From: Sedimentibacter sp.
Lineage (GTDB): Bacteria; Bacillota; Clostridia; Tissierellales; Sedimentibacteraceae
Assembly: GCA_029256005.1 (NCBI GenBank)
Contig: JAQSYS010000028.1
Location: 1-11,886 of the forward strand
DNA length: 11,886 nucleotides
Reading direction: 5' to 3'
The position numbers were made by a program, and so were the translations under genes. The notes beneath the pieces were generated by a model. That model did no database searches. It saw nothing but the letters and a program-made list of their open reading frames with translations, and was not told where the DNA came from. This document shows positions 5,827-11,886 of the stretch, one piece after another; within the stretch, counting starts at the first letter, position 1, and every line of letters begins with the position of its first letter.

Positions 5827-8227
5827 TATGTTCTGTTCTCCATATGATATCATCCTGTAACTCTTTTGCTAATTCAACAAATCTAGCACTATAACCAGCA
5901 ACTCTTATAATTAAATCTTGATAATTTTCCGGATTCTTTTGTGCCTTTTTCAAGGTTTCCCCATCAACAACATTTACTTGAACCTCTTGACCTTCTAAAT
6001 CTATTAAATATGTATCAACCATATCTACAAATTTTTGCAATGAATCACTTTCGCCCATAGCGCTCTTTGTAAATTTCAAATTTAATACATTACCTTCAAG
6101 TATATGGCTTTGGTCAATCTTACTCGCAGACAACAATACTGCTGTTGGACCTTCTTTATCACTGCCATTTGATGGAGACATTGAGTCAGATACTGGGGTA
6201 GTGGATTTTCTGCCATCAGCAGTTGCGCCAGTTTTCCATCCATGAGGTACTGTTCCGCCAAGTGTTAAAATCATAGAAGTATAATTTCGTCCATCAATAT
6301 CCTTATACTTTTCAATTATCTTGAAAAATAATGATGTGGTATTATTCATTACTTCGTCTGCATATTCATCATCATTTCCATACTTAGGTGCATTTGTTAA
6401 ATACTTATGAGTAGCTTCATCAGAATCTCCTGAGAAATTCCTGTCTAATACATTCTTCAACTCGGACATTGTTATTTTATTCTCATCAAATACAACCTTT
6501 TTTACTGCAGCAAGTGAATTAGAAGCTGTAGCTAAACCTACATGTAAAATTGGTGTAGCGCCCCATAGGGATCCACCCCATGTCATATCTCTTCCGTTTT
6601 CAATACAGCCTTCAATGAGAGCTGATAAAAACAAATGAGGCGTATATTGCCTTTGAATCATATCAACTACTGCACCATTTATTACCTGATGTTTTACAAA
6701 GAAGTCCATTTGTATTTCAACTGCCTTCAATACATCATTAAAACTTTTTAAATCTTCTGGTTTCCCTGTTTTTAGTCCTAACTGAACCCCAGTTAATCTA
6801 TCAATACCATCATTTAAAGCTAAATCCACTACACGCGCAACATTTAAAAAACCCGCGTTTACTCTTGCTTGAAATCCCCTTGGAGCTAACTCCACACATC
6901 CTACAATTCCGTAATCTCGCACTCTTTCAATCGGCATATCAGGAAAAGCCTTACTAATAGCCTTAATGCACATTTCATCACCGAACATTGCAGGCATACC
7001 GGTTCCAAGTTTTATAACTTCGGCAACTCTCAGCTTAAATTCGTTTGGTGTATTTTTATGGTATCTTACTGTAAATTGCGGATTAGTTAATTGAATATGC
7101 TCTTGTGCATTAAGCATTAGGTAACTTAATTCATTGACTGCATCCTCTCCATTAGGTTTTTGTCCGCCAATTGTTAAATTCGGTGTCATGGGAAAACCTG
7201 GGTGAATATGAATTGATTCGCTATCCTGAACTTTTATAATTTCATTAAGCTTAATCCAAAAGCAATCTAATAATTCTTGAATTTCCTTATTTGTATATTT
7301 CCCTTCATCAATATCTTTTTTATATAAAGGATATAGATATTGGTCCATACGACCGGGTGAAACAGAATCTCCATTTGTCTCAGTTTGTATTATCAACTGC
7401 ATAAATGCTGCAGTCTGTATTGCATCCCATGTATCTCTAGCAGGATACTCAGGCACATGATTACAAACATCAGCTATTTTTTCAAGTTCCTTTTTTCTTA
7501 TTGGATCCTTTTCATTTTCTGCTAACTTTTCAGCTGTTTTTGAGTAACGTTTTGCATATGCTATAACTGCGTCACAACATATAATTACTCCTTCATAAAA
7601 TACCTTTTTCTCAATACCTTCACTTGTAGTTAAATCAAGATTTTTAAGGTGTTCATTAATTTCTTCCTTAATTCCTGCAAGACCTAAACTCATTAATTCA
7701 GGCATGTTATAAACAGTATGACCATATCCATTTCTCTCAAATAAATCCCTGCTAAACATATAAGCATCTCTTGATTTTTTAACATCGTCAGGCAGTAAAG
7801 CTCGATATCTGTCATATACCGTTTTACCTCTCCAATAAGGGAATATGTCTTTTAAATCGTTTTTTACTTTTTCAGGTACTATAAAAGTGTCTTGTTCTCT
7901 CTTTTCCAAAGTTTCATCTAATTCATCCTCAAGCCAAGCTATTGCATATTCAGGAAATACAGGTGCAGACCTTCTGCCATTACTTCCATGGCTTCCAACT
8001 ATCAATTCTTCATCCCAGATAACTTGAGTCATGTTATCAAGTATCTTTTTTAAAGCTAAAGCTCTTCTGGTAGGATTAGGCAATGATTCTGTCTCTTGGT
8101 ATGATTGAGTTACCAATAATGCCCTTTCACTGCACAGTATTGGTTTTGAATAAATAACTTCCTGTTTTAATTTAGCGATTCTTGATGTTATTGGTCTTTT
8201 AAGTTCAGATTCATTATATAAATTCAT
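5816..8227 (-). CDS. Glycyl radical enzyme, PFL/diol-dehydratase superfamily; candidate 4-hydroxyproline ring-opening lyase (HplG-like)
   Basis: This is an 803-residue GRE. The glycyl radical site is G778 in IIRVAGYSARF, near the C-terminus as expected, and the active-site loop is VGCVEL with thiyl cysteine C444 and the general-base-type glutamate E446. That Cys-x-Glu arrangement is typical of dehydratase/lyase GREs (glycerol dehydratase, choline TMA-lyase, hydroxyproline dehydratase HypD), whereas true pyruvate formate-lyase uses Cys-Cys. Other family landmarks are GYGHTVYNMPELMSLGLAGI (167-186), ETNGDSVSPGRMDQY (283-297) and PHGWKTGATADGRK (661-674). The start at 8227 is fixed by AGAAGGAGG 6 nt upstream; the frame upstream to 8338 crosses the promoter and is not coding. 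The cognate activase gene overlaps its 3' end. Because ortAB lies in the same operon and no proC (pyrroline-5-carboxylate reductase) is present, C-N ring opening to AKP fits better than HypD-type dehydration. The substrate is inferred, not read from the sequence. Confidence 0.9.
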   Translation of the reverse strand: MNLYNESELKRPITSRIAKLKQEVIYSKPILCSERALLVTQSYQETESLPNPTRRALALKKILDNMTQVIWDEELIVGSHGSNGRRSAPVFPEYAIAWLEDELDETLEKREQDTFIVPEKVKNDLKDIFPYWRGKTVYDRYRALLPDDVKKSRDAYMFSRDLFERNGYGHTVYNMPELMSLGLAGIKEEINEHLKNLDLTTSEGIEKKVFYEGVIICCDAVIAYAKRYSKTAEKLAENEKDPIRKKELEKIADVCNHVPEYPARDTWDAIQTAAFMQLIIQTETNGDSVSPGRMDQYLYPLYKKDIDEGKYTNKEIQELLDCFWIKLNEIIKVQDSESIHIHPGFPMTPNLTIGGQKPNGEDAVNELSYLMLNAQEHIQLTNPQFTVRYHKNTPNEFKLRVAEVIKLGTGMPAMFGDEMCIKAISKAFPDMPIERVRDYGIVGCVELAPRGFQARVNAGFLNVARVVDLALNDGIDRLTGVQLGLKTGKPEDLKSFNDVLKAVEIQMDFFVKHQVINGAVVDMIQRQYTPHLFLSALIEGCIENGRDMTWGGSLWGATPILHVGLATASNSLAAVKKVVFDENKITMSELKNVLDRNFSGDSDEATHKYLTNAPKYGNDDEYADEVMNNTTSLFFKIIEKYKDIDGRNYTSMILTLGGTVPHGWKTGATADGRKSTTPVSDSMSPSNGSDKEGPTAVLLSASKIDQSHILEGNVLNLKFTKSAMGESDSLQKFVDMVDTYLIDLEGQEVQVNVVDGETLKKAQKNPENYQDLIIRVAGYSARFVELAKELQDDIIWRTEHNAF

Positions 8228-8233
8228 TGTAAA

Positions 8234-8242
8234 CCTCCTTCT
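8234..8242 (-). promoter_or_regulatory. Strong ribosome binding site for the glycyl radical enzyme
   Basis: AGAAGGAGG is 6 nt before the ATG at 8227. It decides between this start and the longer open frame beginning at 8338, and suggests high expression. Confidence 0.9.
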
Positions 8243-8253
8243 AAATTTAAATA

Positions 8254-8270
8254 TGCAATTCTCATGCCAA
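8254..8270 (-). promoter_or_regulatory. Sigma-54 (-24/-12) promoter of the GRE operon
   Basis: Read on the minus strand the sequence is TTGGCATGAGAATTGCA. The -24 GG and -12 GC are separated by the required 10 nt, and only the last base of TTGGCAC departs from consensus. Transcription would start near 8243, giving a leader of about 16 nt that begins at the ribosome binding site. An adjacent gene encodes a sigma-54 activator with a GAFTGA loop, which supports the call. Confidence 0.9.
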
Positions 8271-8331
8271 ATAAATAAGCGTTGAAAATTGCACATAAAA
8301 TACAAATATATAAAATTTTTAAAGCTATTGA

Positions 8332-8347
8332 TTATCAATTATGATAC
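8332..8347 (-). promoter_or_regulatory. Activator-binding inverted repeat, copy 1 (promoter-proximal)
   Basis: TTATCA-ATTA-TGATAC is an inverted repeat with TATCA/TGATA arms around a 4-nt spacer. It lies about 75-90 bp upstream of the -12 element, a usual place for an enhancer-type site of a sigma-54 activator. The same arms and spacing recur twice at 8400-8435. Confidence 0.75.
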
Positions 8348-8399
8348 TAGTTAATTGCATTATTTACTAAAACAACTATTTTTAGCGACTTATAAATCG

Positions 8400-8415
8400 T
8401 TATCAAAACTGATAC
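8400..8415 (-). promoter_or_regulatory. Activator-binding inverted repeat, copy 2
   Basis: TTATCA-AAAC-TGATAC has arms identical to copies 1 and 3 with only the 4-nt centre changed, indicating conserved half-sites. It is 68 bp from copy 1 and 20 bp (about two helical turns) from copy 3, which suits cooperative binding of activator dimers on one DNA face. Confidence 0.8.
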
Positions 8416-8419
8416 TACG

Positions 8420-8435
8420 TTATCAATAATGATAC
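8420..8435 (-). promoter_or_regulatory. Activator-binding inverted repeat, copy 3 (promoter-distal)
   Basis: TTATCA-ATAA-TGATAC is the third copy. It ends one base before the stop codon of the activator gene, so the whole enhancer array is confined to the region between that gene and the GRE promoter. Confidence 0.8.
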
Positions 8436-8436
8436 T

Positions 8437-10200
8437 TTATTCATCAATTTCTAGGACTTTCAACTTTCTATACAAAGTTGCTATGCCAATATTTAAATCC
8501 TTTGCTAATTTTTCTTTATCTTCTTTACTTTTACCGTACCTTTTTAATTTATCAACTATTATACTTCTTTCAAAATTCTTTACGATATTATCAAGTGATT
8601 CCTTTTCATCGTTAGATGATAAAGGGATAAGATTTTTGGGAATACTGCTCTCGGTTATAACATCGCTTTTCTCCATATTCATGGCATATTCGATAATATT
8701 TTCTAGCTCACGAACATTTCCAGGCCAAGAATATGACATAAAAACATCCATAACTTTCGTATTAACAGATTGAATATTTTTATTAAACATTATGCTATAT
8801 TTATTTAGGAGATATTCAATCAATAAGGGCATATCATCCTTGCGATCATTTAACGGAGGAATAAATATGGGGATGACATTTAAACGATAATATAAATCTT
8901 CTCTAAATCTATTCTCCAATACTAAATGTTCTAAATCCTTATTAGTTGCAGATATAATTCTTACATTTACAGATATTTCGCTTAATCCTCCAACTCTTTG
9001 AATAACTTTTTCTTGCAATACTCTTAATAGTTTTGCTTGTAAGTAAAGAGGCATATCTCCAATTTCATCTAAAAACAGTGTGCCACCATCCGCTAATTCA
9101 AACTTTCCCGGTTTCCCTTCCTTCTTTGCGCCTGTGAAAGCACCGCCTTCATATCCAAAAAGTTCACTTTCCAATAATGTCTCAGGAATAGCAGCACAAT
9201 TTATAGCAATGAAAGGTCCCTCACACATTGGGCTGGAATTATGTATGGCTCTTGCAAACAACTCCTTGCCGGTTCCGCTTTCACCTCTTATTATTATGGT
9301 TGAATGTCCTTTAGCTGCAATTTCAGCTTTTTGTTTTGCATTATTAATTATACTGCTATGTCCTATAATATCCGAAAAATATAGGCTTTTATTGTCATAT
9401 CCCATCATGTTTCTTACAATTTTTTTAATGTCATTAGAATCAAATATGGTAATTATCATACCAGCGATTTCTTGTTCTTGATCTTTTATAACATTAGTTG
9501 AAACATAACATGTAATTTGTTTCCCATTTCCAAGGAATGCTTTCATTTCCCTTTTTTCATAATCAGGTAAATATATTTTATTTTTTAATAATATTTCAGG
9601 GAATATACTGCTTATTATTTTACCAGATATATTTTCTCGCGATATTCTTAACAACTTTTCTGCTGCTTTACTGAAGTGAGTTATGATGCCGTTTTCATCA
9701 GTTGCTATAATACCTTCGTTTATTGAATTAAATATATGTGTTATTTGCATTGCAGAGACATTTAACTTTTTTGAAATAGATACTTCTAATGCCTTAGTTG
9801 AAATCATTTGACACATAATTTCTAAAAAAGTAATGTAATCATGTTTTCTTGATAGCATGATTTTCTTATGCTCATCTGTATAACCAACTAAACTTAATAT
9901 TCCTACAACTTCATCATCTATTTTTATCGGAAAATCAAATTCAGCTTTTTCAGGACAACATTTATAATTTTTACACTTTATACATAACTCATGAAATCCT
10001 GGTTCATCGATTATTATTTGATTACCGGTATCCATCACATACTTATATACATTGCTGATGTAATAGCTTTTCTCGATATTAACGGTACCACCCAACTTAT
10101 TTAACTTGTTGTCCATTATCATTATTTCAACATTCAATACAGCTGAAATTGATTTAGCTACTTGCTGAATAGTCTGTATAACCAAAGGTTCATTTAACAT
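8437..10200 (-). CDS. Sigma-54-dependent transcriptional activator (sensor-PAS-AAA+-Fis HTH)
   Basis: This 587-residue enhancer-binding protein probably activates the GRE operon just downstream. Residues 1-140 form an N-terminal GAF-like sensor region of uncertain family, carrying a C-x2-C-x4-C-C motif (C73, C76, C81, C82). Residues about 150-260 look like a PAS domain (IFNSINEGIIATDENGIITHF). Residues about 275-505 are the sigma-54-interacting AAA+ ATPase: Walker A GESGTGKE (306-313), GAFTGA (353-358), Walker B GGTLFLDEIGD (372-382), arginine-finger region FREDLYYRL (432-440) and WPGNVREL (492-499). A Fis-type helix-turn-helix follows at about 561-585 (KEKLAKDLNIGIATLYRKL). There is no response-regulator receiver domain, so direct ligand or redox sensing is expected. 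GAGG precedes the ATG by 6 nt. The likely effector is the pathway substrate (inference). Confidence 0.93.
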   Translation of the reverse strand: MLNEPLVIQTIQQVAKSISAVLNVEIMIMDNKLNKLGGTVNIEKSYYISNVYKYVMDTGNQIIIDEPGFHELCIKCKNYKCCPEKAEFDFPIKIDDEVVGILSLVGYTDEHKKIMLSRKHDYITFLEIMCQMISTKALEVSISKKLNVSAMQITHIFNSINEGIIATDENGIITHFSKAAEKLLRISRENISGKIISSIFPEILLKNKIYLPDYEKREMKAFLGNGKQITCYVSTNVIKDQEQEIAGMIITIFDSNDIKKIVRNMMGYDNKSLYFSDIIGHSSIINNAKQKAEIAAKGHSTIIIRGESGTGKELFARAIHNSSPMCEGPFIAINCAAIPETLLESELFGYEGGAFTGAKKEGKPGKFELADGGTLFLDEIGDMPLYLQAKLLRVLQEKVIQRVGGLSEISVNVRIISATNKDLEHLVLENRFREDLYYRLNVIPIFIPPLNDRKDDMPLLIEYLLNKYSIMFNKNIQSVNTKVMDVFMSYSWPGNVRELENIIEYAMNMEKSDVITESSIPKNLIPLSSNDEKESLDNIVKNFERSIIVDKLKRYGKSKEDKEKLAKDLNIGIATLYRKLKVLEIDE

Positions 10201-10237
10201 ATCTTACCTCACATTGTATTTTCATTTACATTTAAAA

Positions 10238-10267
10238 ATATTAACCTAAATAATAATCAGAAATCAA
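10238..10267 (-). promoter_or_regulatory. Possible vegetative promoter of the activator gene
   Basis: On the minus strand TTGATT (10262-10267) and TAATAT (10238-10243) are 18 bp apart, 37 bp upstream of the activator ATG. The match is reasonable, but in such AT-rich DNA chance matches are common. No -24/-12 element and no TTATCA-N4-TGATAC repeat is seen upstream of this gene, so autoregulation is not suggested. Confidence 0.35.
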
Positions 10268-11567
10268 TAGTATCTATTAAAGTAATGAGAACGTATTCAG
10301 CAGAATTATTGTCATTCTTTTAATAGCATCATATCTCAATTTCTAATCCTTTTCTCATAATTTATGATGTTTTTCTTCAGAATCATAACATTAATTATCA
10401 AATTACTCCAATCATTCCAGACACGAAAATATATTTTCATTGTTTGATTTCGGGAGCTAAGTATATTGTTTAGACTGATTATTATTTACCTTAGTTCTCT
10501 GAATGACCTTATTAAACCTTCATTACAATTTTTACAATTTTATATTTGCTCTTTTATTTTTACAATGCCTCAATTGGCAATATAAATACTCAGTTCAATT
10601 CAATAGTTACTACATTGTTTTTCTTTAAAACTTCATTATACTGGTCCTTTAAATAGAACTTCAAGAACAATAAAACCTATTGCCTATTTAATTGTAGTAG
10701 AATGGAAATACTAAGTAAACTTTATTTCTTCAATCAATTCAGTATGTACACCGATTGCGGAAATCCTGCCTTAAATAGTCTTTTTTAAATCCTCCCCCCA
10801 TTTCTTTACTATGTGTAAACCTATTTTTGATCATGTATAGCTTTTCTTACCACAACAATCCTTGTAATGTATGAAAAATAGCCGTCAAATCCACATTTAT
10901 AATCCAAAATGAAATTTCCAATACTCGATAACTGTGTTGAAAGAATGCTGTAAAGCAGTGAATTTCTATTTGTTAGAAATTAAAATATTTCCATTAGGTT
11001 TTGTTTTTGCACCTTCCAATACATCAGCTACTTAACTTCTACTGTATAGTGTACTAAAACTAAATTTTGAATTCTCTATCATTATTCAATTCACTATGCT
11101 AATTAAAACTTACTAATGCTAAAAATCATTATATATTAAAATAATACTAGAAATCAAGATTAACATCTTTTCATTCACATATCCTCAATAACAATTGACC
11201 ACCCCTCTCACTTAGTGGTGTAGTTTTAAAAAAATAATTAACACATAGCGTGGTTGTACACAAACTAGCTTTATTAAGTAATGTTCCGATTATATTAAAA
11301 ATTGTATTGTAGTATTCAATCAAAAAACGTCTAATCTGCTTTACCAAATATCTGACAGAAAAAATATATTTTTGTAAATATGCCATGGAGGCGTTCTAAA
11401 TTTCTCAACAATTATTTCTTTGTGAAAGAATTTCAACTTATGCTAACCTTATCAAAACGATTTTTGTACTATTTAATAATACGCAAGTAATATTCTGTGA
11501 TTATTACGGTAAACTACTCATTTAGCACTATACAATTAATAATATCATTAGTAATCCATAAAATATA
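10268..11567. other. Long AT-rich gap without a convincing gene
   Basis: No frame here has both a good ribosome binding site and a recognisable protein. The longest open frame (minus strand, 11171-11386, 71 codons) lacks a ribosome binding site and any family motif. Short open stretches on the minus strand between about 10690 and 11040 read like coding sequence (for example VADVLEGAKTKPNGNILI and AIGVHTELIEEIKF), interrupted by stops and frame changes, so a decayed gene is possible but not identified. A small 8-bp hairpin lies at 10961-10981. No tRNA, rRNA, CRISPR or clear insertion-sequence ends were found. Confidence 0.5.
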
Positions 11568-11598
11568 AAACTGGTCAATAATTACACATGACCAGTTT
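11568..11598 (-). terminator. Probable intrinsic terminator of the right-hand gene
   Basis: AAACTGGTCA (11568-11577) pairs with TGACCAGTTT (11589-11598), a 10-bp stem with an 11-nt loop. On the minus strand it is followed by the T-rich TATATTTTATGG. It lies about 180 nt after the stop codon of the gene ending at 11777, so that transcript would have an unusually long 3' untranslated region. Confidence 0.6.
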
Positions 11599-11670
11599 CA
11601 TAGATTTATAATTATCAATTTCACTTAATTTTCTAGACAAAAGCAACTTAATAATTGTCATCGTAGATTC

Positions 11671-11695
11671 CATAATTCATGTGCTCATAATTCAT
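11671..11695. repeat. Short direct repeat CATAATTCAT x2
   Basis: CATAATTCAT occurs at 11671-11680 and 11686-11695, separated by GTGCT. The 15-bp period is within the 3' untranslated region of the right-hand gene. Its function is unknown, and a chance duplication is possible. Confidence 0.5.
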
Positions 11696-11776
11696 TGTTT
11701 TGTAGACACAAAATGTATCTGATAAAGGAGCACACCTTTTAAATCTATATTTGTATTTTCATATACTCATTTTATT

Positions 11777-11886
11777 TTATTTGTTCCTAAACAATTTCTT
11801 GTAAACTTCTCCTGCTATCAAAGGAATGAAAGCAAACATCATTACAATTTCCCAGTCAAGTATTGACAAAGGAACAACGTTGAATA
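11777..11886 (-). CDS. C-terminus of a cation-transporting P-type ATPase-like membrane protein (partial)
   Basis: The frame enters from the right edge and ends at TAA (11777-11779), leaving 35 residues that include VPLSILDWEI, a hydrophobic VMMFAFIPLIAG and EVYKKLFRNK. The pattern of a PLS..DW segment, a last transmembrane helix containing a proline, then a short basic tail resembles the end of calcium-type P-type ATPases as I recall them. Only the tail is visible, so catalytic motifs (DKTGT and others) cannot be checked. It reads in the same direction as the GRE cluster but is separated from it by about 1.6 kb and a terminator, so it is probably a separate unit. Confidence 0.6.
   Translation of the reverse strand, partial: FNVVPLSILDWEIVMMFAFIPLIAGEVYKKLFRNK

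Noticed and set aside
5816..8227. Pyruvate formate-lyase assignment for the GRE
   Set aside because: The active-site loop is Gly-Cys-Val-Glu, with one cysteine followed by glutamate, unlike the adjacent Cys-Cys pair of pyruvate formate-lyase.
8228..8338. N-terminal extension of the glycyl radical enzyme frame (37 codons)
   Set aside because: It would translate the -24/-12 promoter and lies upstream of the predicted transcription start; AGAAGGAGG sits just before the ATG at 8227.
8429..8773. Plus-strand open frames opposite the activator, GRE and ortB genes (also 354-608, 776-1033, 1392-1634, 7845-8027, 9080-9481)
   Set aside because: They are antisense shadows of strong genes with serine/leucine/phenylalanine-rich composition and no ribosome binding sites.
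11198..11219. ACCAC...GTGGT inverted repeat as an insertion-sequence end or terminator
   Set aside because: Only a 5-bp stem, no partner copy elsewhere in the window and no transposase nearby.
11171..11386. 71-codon minus-strand open frame
   Set aside because: No ribosome binding site, no recognisable motif, and a composition typical of chance frames in AT-rich DNA.
11648..11695. 15-codon frame MNYEHMNYGIYDDNY as a gene
   Set aside because: Too short, no ribosome binding site, and largely made of the CATAATTCAT direct repeat.

Overview
The window is AT-rich, with strong AAGGAGG-type ribosome binding sites, and its gene content fits a strictly anaerobic, amino-acid-fermenting Clostridia-type Firmicute: an oxygen-sensitive glycyl radical enzyme (GRE) with its radical-SAM activase, a 2-amino-4-ketopentanoate (AKP) thiolase (OrtAB), a sodium:alanine-type symporter and a sigma-54-dependent activator. 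Species cannot be set from the sequence alone.

Layout. Bases 1-99 hold the last codons of an unidentified plus-strand gene, which converges on the main minus-strand cluster; a hairpin with a T-run (128-173) separates the two. The cluster reads right to left: sigma-54 activator (8437-10200), a 209-bp control region with a -24/-12 promoter and three copies of the inverted repeat TTATCA-N4-TGATAC, then GRE (5816-8227), activase (5014-5826), class III PLP enzyme resembling amino-acid 2-epimerases (3567-4946), AGCS-family symporter (2023-3465), ortA (1580-1885) and ortB (178-1587). Upstream of the activator lies about 1.6 kb without a convincing gene (10201-11776). The right edge (11777-11886) holds the C-terminus of a minus-strand membrane protein that looks like a cation-transporting P-type ATPase.

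How the genes fit together. OrtAB cleaves AKP with CoA to acetyl-CoA and alanine. In ornithine fermenters AKP comes from ornithine, but no ornithine-pathway gene is present here. The upstream GRE could supply AKP by radical C-N ring opening of a 4-hydroxyproline isomer: a ketyl radical at C4 and C5-N cleavage would give exactly 2-amino-4-ketopentanoate. From memory, a GRE named HplG has been reported to do this with trans-4-hydroxy-D-proline, so the operon is best read as an HplG-type hydroxyproline fermentation cluster. The expected thiolase product is D-alanine; the epimerase-like PLP enzyme and the alanine-type symporter would then racemize/transaminate and move alanine (or import substrate). 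The substrate assignment is inference. The reactions of OrtAB, the GRE/activase pairing and sigma-54 control are well supported by sequence.
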